The notes below the pieces were generated by a model. That model did not search any database. It was not told the origin of the DNA and saw only the letters and a program-made list of their open reading frames with translations. A stretch of DNA of 64,000 nucleotides from Adineta ricciae (taxonomy: Eukaryota > Rotifera > Eurotatoria > Adinetida > Adinetidae), in assembly GCA_905250025.1 (NCBI GenBank), contig CAJNOJ010000290.1, forward strand, positions 1 through 64,000, read 5' to 3'. Position 1 is the first letter of the stretch; every line of letters begins with the position of its first letter. This document shows, in pieces, positions 55,680-64,000 of the stretch. Made by a program: the position numbers and the translations under genes.

Positions 55680-56665
55680 TAATAAATATCATCAGGTAAC
55701 TCAGCGTTCAGTATTTCCACCAGATCAATAAATTGTACCATAGACGCATCCTGATTAGTTGTAAAAGAGGAAGATACTACATCAATGTTTCCACGTGTAA
55801 CATTCCATCCGACTGTTCCTTGTTGAGCATCACCGTTGACAACATATATTTTGTCTCGAGCATATGTCCCGTTCGGATAACTCGTATTGTACATGATTAA
55901 CGCTTGAACGATCTGATCACCAGTTATTGATGAACCAAAAAGAGTTGTTCCACACAGTTGTATATTACGAACAGATGCTCGAGTGAAATCTGTGTTTTGT
56001 AGCTGTGTATTCAAAAATTTGACTCCGTTGAGCTTAGCACCAGTAAAATCAGCATATTCTAAGTTTGAATTGACAAATGATGCATTGATTAAAGACGTAT
56101 TTCGTAAGAAGATATAGGGGAGTTCGAGTTCGCTGAAATCCATACCATTCAAAATAACATCTTTCAGATGCATCTCATTTGCCTGTAAAACAGAGACACC
56201 GAATGGTCCTGAGCCACGTCGCAAAATTCTTACACCATGCAAGTATTGTATGGAGTGTTTCTTTCTCTGAGAATCAACGCGTCGGAAAACAGTTGCAATC
56301 AATCCACGTATGATTCCATAGTGAAGCTTTGTTATCGATTGAGACGAGGCTTTTAGAAGAACATCGGCGATATTCGTGACAAATTCAGTGAAAGTAGTTT
56401 CGTTACCCACTTCGAATGCTCGTTGTTCGTCACTAAGACGCCGTTATCGAGCAATATCCAAAACGTTTTCTCGATTGGCTTGATGGATACGCGTTGTATT
56501 CTCCATAGAAATAATAGTTAAAGCACTTCTAATTATTGGTATGAAAATCACAAACATCACTTGTAAACTATCTTTGAGAGTGACATTTTGAAATCCACAC
56601 CGCCGTATACATATCGCTAAATTCTCTTCAATAGTTTGAGACGAATGATCAGTAGTACTGGCCAT
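55592..56665 (-). pseudogene. Membrane-anchored pentapeptide-repeat protein, broken
   Basis: The minus-strand frame starts at 56665 (MASTTDHSSQ), has one membrane span (VMFVIFIPIIRSALTII) and is stopped by TAA at 56444-56446. The frame then resumes through a helical part to pentapeptide repeats (LRNTSLINASFVNSNLEYADF, TGAKLNG, LQNTDFTRASVRN) and a C-terminal beta-rich stretch (YVVNGDAQQGTVGW). The copy at 62869-63408 lacks 21 bp that include this stop. The 3' end runs into the piggyBac relic in a different frame, so the natural C-terminus is lost. Such A(D/N)LxX repeats form a right-handed beta helix; role unknown. Confidence 0.7.
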
Positions 56666-57382
56666 CGCGAGTATTGATGCAGATAAGCGGCAATTTAGGT
56701 ATATATTATGATGTAAACATACACAAACGCGCTTACTTCATTGTTTTACTTGGGCTCTCATTCTATAGATGCAAAATCACCTGTCACATTAATTTTGTGT
56801 TTATTTCAATACTTGACGGCCGCTACACGCTACTCTTTGCTTCAATAACCTATATCGAGGAAAAAATCGATTAAATCATCGTATGCAGCTCATATTTTTC
56901 TCCGCTGTACAAAACCTCCACCGCGTAGCATGAAGTTTATCGTACGCTTCCCCAATAGGTTATAATCCAGTTTCGATCTGAGAAAAGTTCTATATAAACT
57001 GAACTTTAGACAACGTAGGATTAATATGTTTGCAATCTGCTTTCTGATCTTGTTAAAATTCTTTGACTGTGGACTATGTATTCCATAATCAATGGCACCC
57101 ATCCATTCGATGACTTCTACTGTATGAGACAATGGCTTAGTTCATATTGCTCGTATGCTTCATCAGTCCAGTTTGTCGCAGTAGTAAAAAATATTCATCT
57201 AGCTTAAGATAATGTTTCACATGAATTCATGATACGTCTTATACTGACAAAAGTCAGTACTGTGAACTTCCTGCTTCTCATTACCATGAACCGGCGAACT
57301 ATTACCTTGTTCACTAAGATCGAAAAACAAAAATGATCGATTCAGTATTCTAAATCAATGTCAAAAGTGTTAATAATGGTTT
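56666..57382. other. Intergenic, no supported gene
   Basis: An 80-codon minus frame (57132-56890) is disrupted by 1-bp indels in the second copy (63580-63800), so I do not call it. Confidence 0.45.
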
Positions 57383-59540
57383 TCACAAACATTCAGCTTC
57401 GTGATACAAATGGTTCAAACGTTCAACAAGATCGATGGACTGTTGCCGCTGTGGGTGATTTTGTGGCAATTTTAACTCTCGAATACGTAGCGATTTGTGC
57501 GCGTATTCGAGAGCCATTGAATAGTTATTTTCTTCAGCGTACAATTCACTCAATTCGTAACATGTTCGAGCGACATATGGATGATCATTAGCTTGCGAAG
57601 ACTCGCGCACTTTTATCGATTCTTGGAAATAATGAATCGCGTCTTTTCGATTGTTCAACGAACGTTGCGCAAGTCCCATAATATGCAATGTCTGTGCATG
57701 AGCTGATGACTTTTCTGGCATTGTATTTTCAACAAATAGTAAAGTACTCTTCAGTAAATTCGATGTAAGTTCATACTGTCCAAGCTGCCAATATACATTT
57801 GCAAGTCTGTTCAAATGAAAGCCAAATTCATAGTGATTTTTGGGTAGAATACCTTGGTAGATAAGCATTGCTTGTTCATATAACCGTTTTCCTCGTAGGG
57901 AATCTCCAGATTCACAGAAGACACTTCCTAAACAAGATAACATGCGACCATAAACCCTACCTGCATCTGGTAATAGACGACGTTGTAATAGAAGAGCAGC
58001 GCGAAGATATGTTATAGCCTGTTCATGTTTCCCCATTGCACGATAAACGCGACCGAGACAGTAATAGATGTCTGGTCGATCTTCATCATTCCATGACGTC
58101 GAACGCAATAGGCGATGGAAATAGTTCAACGCTCCATGATAGTTGCTCGATATTTCAGATGTAAAATGTCCAAACAGGATCGCTGGCTTGGTTTCGACGA
58201 AACGACTTTGAACATGTTGTCTATACTCTTGCATAAGTTTAGCCGCTTCAGAAGAGGACGTCATTCGAATACTCCAAACTCGCTGCATGTCATCGTAACG
58301 AATATCAGCAATAACAAAAGTAGTACCCAAATTGAAAAGCATCTCATTCTCGTCCGGCACAGCACTTTCACTGGACACATCAGCAACCACAACATCTGGC
58401 GAGTTGTGCAAATCAATATCGATTTTAAATAAAACATATTGATATCGGTCATGACGACCACGACTCGGCGATGTGTCCACGTTCGAACTTATACCAATAA
58501 AATTCTGCGCAGTTGATAAATGTTTTGATGACGAGAAAAAACTGTTCGTTGCCACTAATGATCCAACTTCCAGTTTCTCGACTTCATCTCGTCGGAGTTT
58601 TGATCCTCGATAGACAGAAAATGGCTGTGTACAGTCGACTTTTGCCAGAGCCTTTTCTTCCAGACGTGCGCATAAGTCAATAATGAAGAAGCGAAATTTG
58701 TATAACACCATATTATCTTCTGTACGCAGAGCTCGGTTAATTATACGATACAGAAAGCATGATTTTGTATACCAATAAATGGCATTTGTTGCAGTATATG
58801 TACGTCTAAATTCATCAATCGTTTTCAAATCATGTTTACTGAAATAACAGCAAGCTCGGCATTCAATCAACATATCTCGTTTTGCATCCAGTGAATTATA
58901 TGGCATAGCACCCAGAATAACTAGGAGAGTAAATGTATAGTACGAGATCTTTCCGTAGAAACAAAGACTAACCTCTGTATGTTTGACTCCATATGTACGG
59001 ACCGAGTTCGTCTCGAAGATTTCTCAATGCCTTTTCAGATTGATTAACAAACGTAAATAAATCATCATCAGATTCGTTCACTTCGCTAATCAGCTGTTGC
59101 AATCGAATTTCTAACGAGTCACAATCACGAAATACTCCGACAATTAGATTGACTTCATTTCGTGTATAGACTGAAAGATCAGTGTCAGTGCTTGCATTTT
59201 GCTCACTCATTAGGGATATAATGAAAATATGTTGTATTTGTTTATATTGACATAGTTCAGCGATTTGAGTAGGACTTATCAAACCACTGTTGACATTGAA
59301 AACGATAACTATGTATTCATGTCGCTGTGCCCGTTTCAGATATTTAATGCATTTCGAGTTGTTCGTGCAGTGGAAAATATAACAATTATCAAGAGCACGT
59401 ATGCAATTATTTATCTTTTCACCTTCGTTTGATTCTAAATTAGATCCGTTATACAGAATAATTGTGATACCAGTACGTAATGACGATGGACGACGAGAGA
59501 AGCGATCGCTACGATTTGATTTCCGATTAAGTTGAGACAT
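57383..59540 (-). CDS. ADP-ribosyltransferase fused to TPR repeats
   Basis: Exons 59540-58973 and 58920-57383 join over a 52-bp GT-AG phase-1 intron, giving 701 residues. Residues 1-190 form an uncharacterised alpha/beta domain (TGITIILYNG, YIVIVFNVNSG, HIFIISLMS). The middle is an arginine-type mono-ADP-ribosyltransferase with an intact R-S-ExE triad: R294 in FSVYRGS, NSFFSSS (315-321), and E380/E382 in PDENEML. From about 474 follow tetratricopeptide repeats of kinesin-light-chain type (YYCLGRVYRAMGKHEQA, LSCLGSVFCESGD, ANVYWQLGQYE, ARTCYELSELYAEENNY). No signal peptide: likely cytosolic, with TPRs choosing partners. ART-TPR fusions are abundant in bdelloids. The target is unknown. Confidence 0.88.
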
Positions 59541-60599
59541 CGTGTGTTTTCATAGTGATTTTCTATGATCTGCAGAATCACATCACAGTTGTTTGGAAGC
59601 ACATAAATGATTGATGCGACTAAATATCATATAGCGATATGTGGCATTTGATTTGGTTACACACTTCTACAACAAATTCAAGGGGAACAAAGTGATTTCT
59701 TGATTTCTGGTGACTTCTCTCGATTTCCAATGGTGTCTTACGATCCTCAATGATTTAGAATGATTTCTCGTCTAGAAATCACCTTCCTCCCTTGATATTA
59801 ATGCAACTCCGTACTACTGAATTGTAACTTACACTTATATGACATTTAAACATACATTTAAACTGATTTCGACTACTTGTTTTTGCGCACATTGATATAC
59901 TTCCAGACAAATTTTACAAACAGGCTTCACAAATATTTTTCAAGAAGCCGGCATATAACGCTTAAGTACTACAGGAAGTGCACATTATTCATATTTGAAT
60001 ATAATTTTGTTACTGTTCTCCTCTTTTCTCTTTCGTAGAAGATGAAATCGAGGTGAAACATGTAATTGTATGATATCATGCTATTAAATTCACGCACAAC
60101 TAATAGAATGACGATAATTGCGCCATGTGATGTGAAATAAGATTCCAGTCCTAACATATAAACTGCTAACGACAACGAAGCTCAAGTTTTGAAATTCGCT
60201 AAGCTCTAAAGCCCATCAACTGACTGGACTTTTTTTCTCAGTAGCTACTACGTAGCTTAGTGCATGCAAAGATGCAACCTTTCATATACTCATATTCTAA
60301 ACGTGAGACATTATAATTTTCATTTATATTTCTTTTCAATGCAGAAGAATTCTCCAAATGAAAAAATTCCCCTTAATAATGCTTCAAATGTTTCTAATGA
60401 AACAGATTTGTGTAAATATAGACTTAATTCAGAGTGCAATCAGTATCAACATGCTGCTGAAAACTTGAAATATCACCGGGCTTCAAAGAATCCACCATCT
60501 CTTTCCATACTGGCTCAAGCAATTGAGTAATATATGAAATACGCAACAAAAGCACAAAGATCAACTCATGAACATTCAGAAAAGTTCATACGCATTCAT
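59541..60599. other. Intergenic, no gene seen
   Basis: AT-rich with a short TGATTTCT-type repetitive patch around 59690-59770. A frame at 60264-60530 has no recognisable content. Confidence 0.5.
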
Positions 60600-61160
60600 T
60601 AAAAAAGATATCGTAAAACCCGGTAGGTTCGTGTACGTAGATTACATCATCAAGATCATCATTATTAAAATCACCAATACTAATCCAACCATGTCGGTTA
60701 GTAATTCTACTTGAAAATGTCCATGGTCGTCTCTTACTAATACTACTATTTCTCGAGACGTGCGTCCAAAGCCAATGTCTAGGAAACTATCGTTATTGAA
60801 ATCTGCGACAAACACTTTATAATTTGGTTCATCTTCTATGTCAATCTTCTTACTTCTACCTAAAGTTCCATTACCGTAACTAAACATTACGATAACATAG
60901 TTTCTGTCACTATAAGAAATTATAACATCTGTCAGATTGTCTATATTGAAATCACCCACAGAGAAAGCTTGCGGCATATGATGACCACCACTGAAGAGAA
61001 GTCTGTTGTTTTTTAAATGTTCCATTCCGATATCCAAGAAAAATGACATAGGATACCTTCGGACAGGATTCGACATTTTCCTGAGCCGATTCGTTCCAGC
61101 GTAGGTTCCAATCATGAAAATTTTTCACTCCACCCACACCCATTGCATTGTTACACAATC
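60600..61160 (-). pseudogene. FG-GAP/VCBS-repeat relic with frameshifts
   Basis: Minus-strand frames encode FLGYRNGTFKKQQTS, then in another frame VGDFNIDNLTDVIISYSDRN and VADFNNDSFLDIGFGR, then in a third ISIGDFNNDDLDDVIYV. These are successive FG-GAP/VCBS beta-propeller blades (GDFNxDxxxD calcium loops). At least two frameshifts (about 61020 and 60670) break them, and no start or signal peptide is found. It is a fragment of an extracellular propeller protein. Confidence 0.65.
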
Positions 61161-61305
61161 TGATCGATTAAGTAACATACATATGCCTACAAAGTATGGA
61201 AAAACGTCCATGCGGTATTTAAAAAAAAAGATAATGAATAAGTCAAGAGTGATTGTTATTGAGTGAACGACAGTGCATCATAGACAATGTGAATGATTGA
61301 AATGT

Positions 61306-61863
61306 TCAGATTGATTGTCGAACGCCGAGTGTCATATTGTCAAAATAACACCAACTGCCTGGTGAAGGCAATGTTTCAACACCAAAAGTAATAGCAATCT
61401 GACGTGTGTTTTTCATCATGCGTTTTGCGATTATTCGATATGGTTGCATCACGAATTTATCGTCTAGTTTGATTCCGTCTGAGCCTGAGAAAATTAGAAA
61501 CAAAGTGTAGTGAACAAAAACTAGGTATGTTATTCGAGCATTACTTAAATATGATCGGTTTCCTTGTCCCAATCCATCAGAGCGGAGCATAAGTACAGAG
61601 AGGTATGCATGATTGCCAGGAATATCACAACCCATGAGAGCTGACGCAGTAAATACAGCCAGGCCAGTGTCAATGAGAACTGAATACAGACGTAGATCGA
61701 TATTTTGAAGAAAACGAGCTCTTGGCTTGATTGCAAATGAGCATTTTCCTCGTCTGAAATCGCCAAATGTCATGTTGACAATGGAAATATTTCGTACATC
61801 ACGAGTGTACAGTGTAGTGTCGGAATAAATCGTTCTCCAACCTCTCGGTGTCTCTGTTGAACA
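61306..61863 (-). CDS. Carbohydrate-binding-like C-terminal fragment
   Basis: Two exons, 61863-61545 and 61484-61306, join over a 60-bp GT-AG phase-1 intron and end at a stop. The sequence starts after an acceptor (TTTAG|TGT) with CSTETPRGWRTIYSD and has NISIVNMTFGDF, ALMGCDIPG, ITFGVETLPSPGSWCYFDN. The pattern of aromatic-rich strands and a closing WCYFDNM recalls galactose-binding-like modules of bdelloid secreted proteins; I cannot name the family. The N-terminal part should lie right of 61863 but is lost at the contig end (N61945). Confidence 0.55.
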   Translation of the reverse strand, partial: CSTETPRGWRTIYSDTTLYTRDVRNISIVNMTFGDFRRGKCSFAIKPRARFLQNIDLRLYSVLIDTGLAVFTASALMGCDIPGNHAYLSVLMLRSDGLGQGNRSYLSNARITYLVFVHYTLFLIFSGSDGIKLDDKFVMQPYRIIAKRMMKNTRQIAITFGVETLPSPGSWCYFDNMTLGVRQSI

Positions 61864-61944
61864 CTAAACAAAGCAAAAAACGAGAATAAATTCTAATGTC
61901 GGTTAATACTATAAGTTCGTATACATTCCATTCGGCGTCGCCAT

Positions 61945-61945
61945 N
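61945..61945. other. Single-N contig join
   Basis: After this N the sequence restarts as a copy of 54895 onward, unrelated to the upstream part of the lectin-like gene that should continue here. Confidence 0.85.
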
Positions 61946-62176
61946 AAAGATAAAGTGAAGTGTATATTTAATGCTTGAGAAAATTGTTTATCATGCCTAA
62001 ACATTTATTTCCATAAAAGTAAAAGAGTACGAAGATGTAAATGTATATTATATGACTCTATCAAGCTAAATGAAGAGTTTTACAAAGAATATTACATTTT
62101 TTAATGAATATTATAATAGAAGTCAAGCTTCAATATTGTCATGATTTGCAAAACAGTACATTATTTTATAGTTTAG

Positions 62177-62600
62177 CCCTTTCAGGACTGACTTTTTCTG
62201 TTAGAAATCTCTTCTTTTTGTAAGTTTATTAAACTTACCCCAAAATCTCTACATGAAATGTTTATGGTATTCGTAGAAACAGTTTTTCTCATCTGCTACA
62301 CAAAAGGCTAGCTTGCAATTAGAACATTCGATGGTTGATCTGATTTGTATTTTGTTTGTGCTACAGTAAGCACATCTTCAGGTTCCCTTGACTGGTAAAT
62401 GCATTCCAATGTTCAACTGGCGAGTGAATTGCGACGTTGCTGTTGAAACTACAGACTTATTTCAGTCTAATCTAGTTGATTGTAGCAGATATATGAATTG
62501 GCTAAAGATGTATTGAAGAAGAAAAAGAAAACACGAAGCCAGTTCCTTTTTAACTTTCGATCAAAGTTGTAGGAGGATATTCTCTGGTTGAATCTATAAA
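62177..62600 (-). mobile_element. PiggyBac 3' relic, second copy
   Basis: Same relic as 55127-55679, more decayed: the cysteine finger (RCAYCSTN, ECSNCKLAFCV, CFYEYH) and CCCTTTCAGGACTGAC end are present, a piece of the basic spacer is deleted, and the flanking TTAA reads TTAG (62173-62176). Confidence 0.75.
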
Positions 62601-62868
62601 CGACTGTATCGAAAAGAAACACAATAATAAATATCATCAGGCAAATCAGCGTTCAGTATTTCCGCCAGATCAATAAATTGTACCATAGACGCATCCTGAT
62701 TAGTTGTAAAAGAGGAAGATACTACATCAATGTTTCCACGTGTAACATTCCATCCGACTGCTCCTTATTGAGCATCACCGTTGACAACATATATTTTTTC
62801 TCGAGCATATATCCCGTTCGGATAATTCGTATTGTACATGATTAACGCTTGAGCGATCTGATCGCCAG

Positions 62869-63408
62869 TTATTGATGAACGAAAAAGAGTTGTTCCACGC
62901 AGCGTTGTATATTACGAACAGATGCTCGAGTGAAATCTGTGTTTTGTAGCTGTAAAACGGAGACAACGAATGGTCCTGAGCCACGTCGCAAAATTCTTAA
63001 ACCGTGCAAGTATTGTATGGCGCGTTTCTTTCTCTGGAAAACAGCTGCAATCAATCCACGTATGATTCCATAGTGAAGCTTTGATATCGATTGAGACGAG
63101 GCTTTTAGAAGAACATCGGCAATATTCATGACAAACTCAGTGAAAGTAGTTTCGTTACCCACTTCGAATGCTCGTTGTCGAGCGATATCCAAATCGTTTT
63201 CTCGATTGGCTTGATAGATATGCGTTGTATTCTCCATGGAAATAACAGTTAAAGCACTTATAATTATTGGTATGAAAGTCACAAACACCACTTGTAAAAT
63301 ATCTTTGAGAGTGACATTTTGACATCCGCACTGCCGTATTCGCGTTGCTAATTTCTCTTCAATAGTTTCAGACGAATGATCAGTAGCACTTGTCATCGCA
63401 AATATCAA
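62869..63408 (-). pseudogene. Pentapeptide-repeat protein, second copy, shortened
   Basis: An open frame of 179 codons with the same membrane span (VVFVTFIPIIISALTVI). It lacks 21 bp present in the first copy (next to 63180) and, after SVLQ, 180 bp covering most of the pentapeptide repeats; the deleted stretch in the first copy (56003-56182) is flanked by CTGT. Both losses are in frame. A short insertion near 62900 then shifts the frame and ends the protein. Without the repeats a normal fold is unlikely. Confidence 0.7.
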
Positions 63409-64000
63409 AAACTAATCGAGTATTGATGCAGAAGCAACAATTTAGGTATATATGTATTATGATGTAAACATACACAAACGCGCACACTTCCTTTTTCTCT
63501 ATTTGGCCTCTCAATCTATAGATGCGAAATCGCCTGTCGCATTAATTTTGTGCTTATTTCAATATTTGACGGCCGCTGTACAAAATCTCCACCGCGTAGC
63601 ATGAAGTTTATCGTACGCTTCCCCAATAGGCTATAATCCAGTTTCGATCTGGGAAAAGTTCTATATAAACTGAACTTTCGACAACACAGGATTAATTTGT
63701 TCGCGATCTGCTTTCTGATCTCATTAAAATTCTTTGACTGCGTGGACTATGTATTCCATAATCAATGGCACCCATCCGTTCGATGACTATCTACTGTATG
63801 AAACAATGGTTTAGTTCAGATTGCTCGTATGCTTCATCAGTCCAGTTTGTCGAAGTAGTAAAAGATATTCATGTAGCTTAAGATAATGTTTCACATGAAT
63901 TCATGATCCATCTTATACTGACAAAAGTCAGTACTGCGAACTATTACCTTGTTCGCTAAGATCGAAAAACAAAAATGATCGATTCAGTATTCTAAATCAG

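Larger units (their letters stand above)
61946..64000. repeat. Second copy of the piggyBac/pentapeptide region
   Basis: Matches 54895 to about 57357 in order, with several deletions. If it is allelic, the sequence beyond 64000 should be the other version of the ADP-ribosyltransferase gene. Confidence 0.85.

Noticed and set aside
56890-57132. 80-codon minus-strand frame
   Set aside because: Single-base indels break it in the second copy (63580-63800).
1-64000. CRISPR arrays, rRNA, tRNA, bacterial operons, telomeric repeats
   Set aside because: I saw no regularly spaced repeats, no rRNA-like stretch, no convincing tRNA cloverleaf and no telomere-type tandem repeats; tRNA detection by eye is weak, so a covariance search would be needed to exclude them.

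Overview
The window looks like nuclear DNA of a bdelloid rotifer (Adineta/Rotaria-like). The sequence shows AT-rich DNA, short GT-AG introns (mostly 47-64 bp), compact genes on both strands, and families I associate with bdelloids: divergent rhodopsin-like receptors, F-box/leucine-rich proteins, an ADP-ribosyltransferase fused to TPRs, FG-GAP/VCBS and NHL repeats, pentapeptide repeats, and large arrays of cysteine-rich membrane proteins. The family assignments come from knowledge; the genus is inference.

Layout. 1-1716: no gene, a 49-bp GC-rich motif present twice. 1717-16097 (block A) and about 17330-31824 (block B) are near-identical copies of one gene string: receptor 1 (+), caspase-like protease (-), DUF6875-like membrane protein (-), ubiquitin-like protein (+), F-box/leucine-rich protein (+), a solo dynein-stalk gene (+), a truncated ubiquitin-like relic (+), receptor 2 (+), and the start of a nucleotidyltransferase/HAD/kinase-like fusion (+). 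Block B runs on into block C (31951-37692), which completes the fusion gene, then a decayed gene (-), an NHL-repeat relic and a small conserved gene. After a run of 58 Ns, block D (37751-about 43413) is a second copy of C. A stops about 125 bp before the point where D starts, so A+D reads as one version of the locus and B+C as the other: most likely two alleles (or homoeologues) laid end to end in the scaffold. 

43414-54111 is a minus-strand array of three related genes for proteins with two or three membrane spans and a large cysteine-rich loop; the leftmost carries extra C-terminal extracellular modules on phase-1 exons. 54112-57360 holds a piggyBac transposase relic next to a broken pentapeptide-repeat gene; a second copy of this stretch closes the window (61946-64000). 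Between them are a complete ADP-ribosyltransferase-TPR gene and degraded FG-GAP and lectin-like genes, all on the minus strand. 

Six isolated single Ns (16098, 21402, 46261, 50455, 54853, 61945) mark contig joins. At four of them the sequence steps back and repeats itself, so those repeats are unmerged contig overlaps or alleles, not biology.

Comparing the two versions is the main gain of this window. Version A has a broken receptor 1, version B has a stop codon in the ubiquitin-like gene, one version of a membrane-protein gene carries a Tc1/mariner-type foldback element where the other shows the empty TA site, and the decayed gene after the fusion gene carries different lesions in its two copies. 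The most unusual intact genes are the 143-residue protein made only of the dynein microtubule-binding stalk, the intronless three-domain sugar-nucleotide-type enzyme, and the modular membrane-protein gene.
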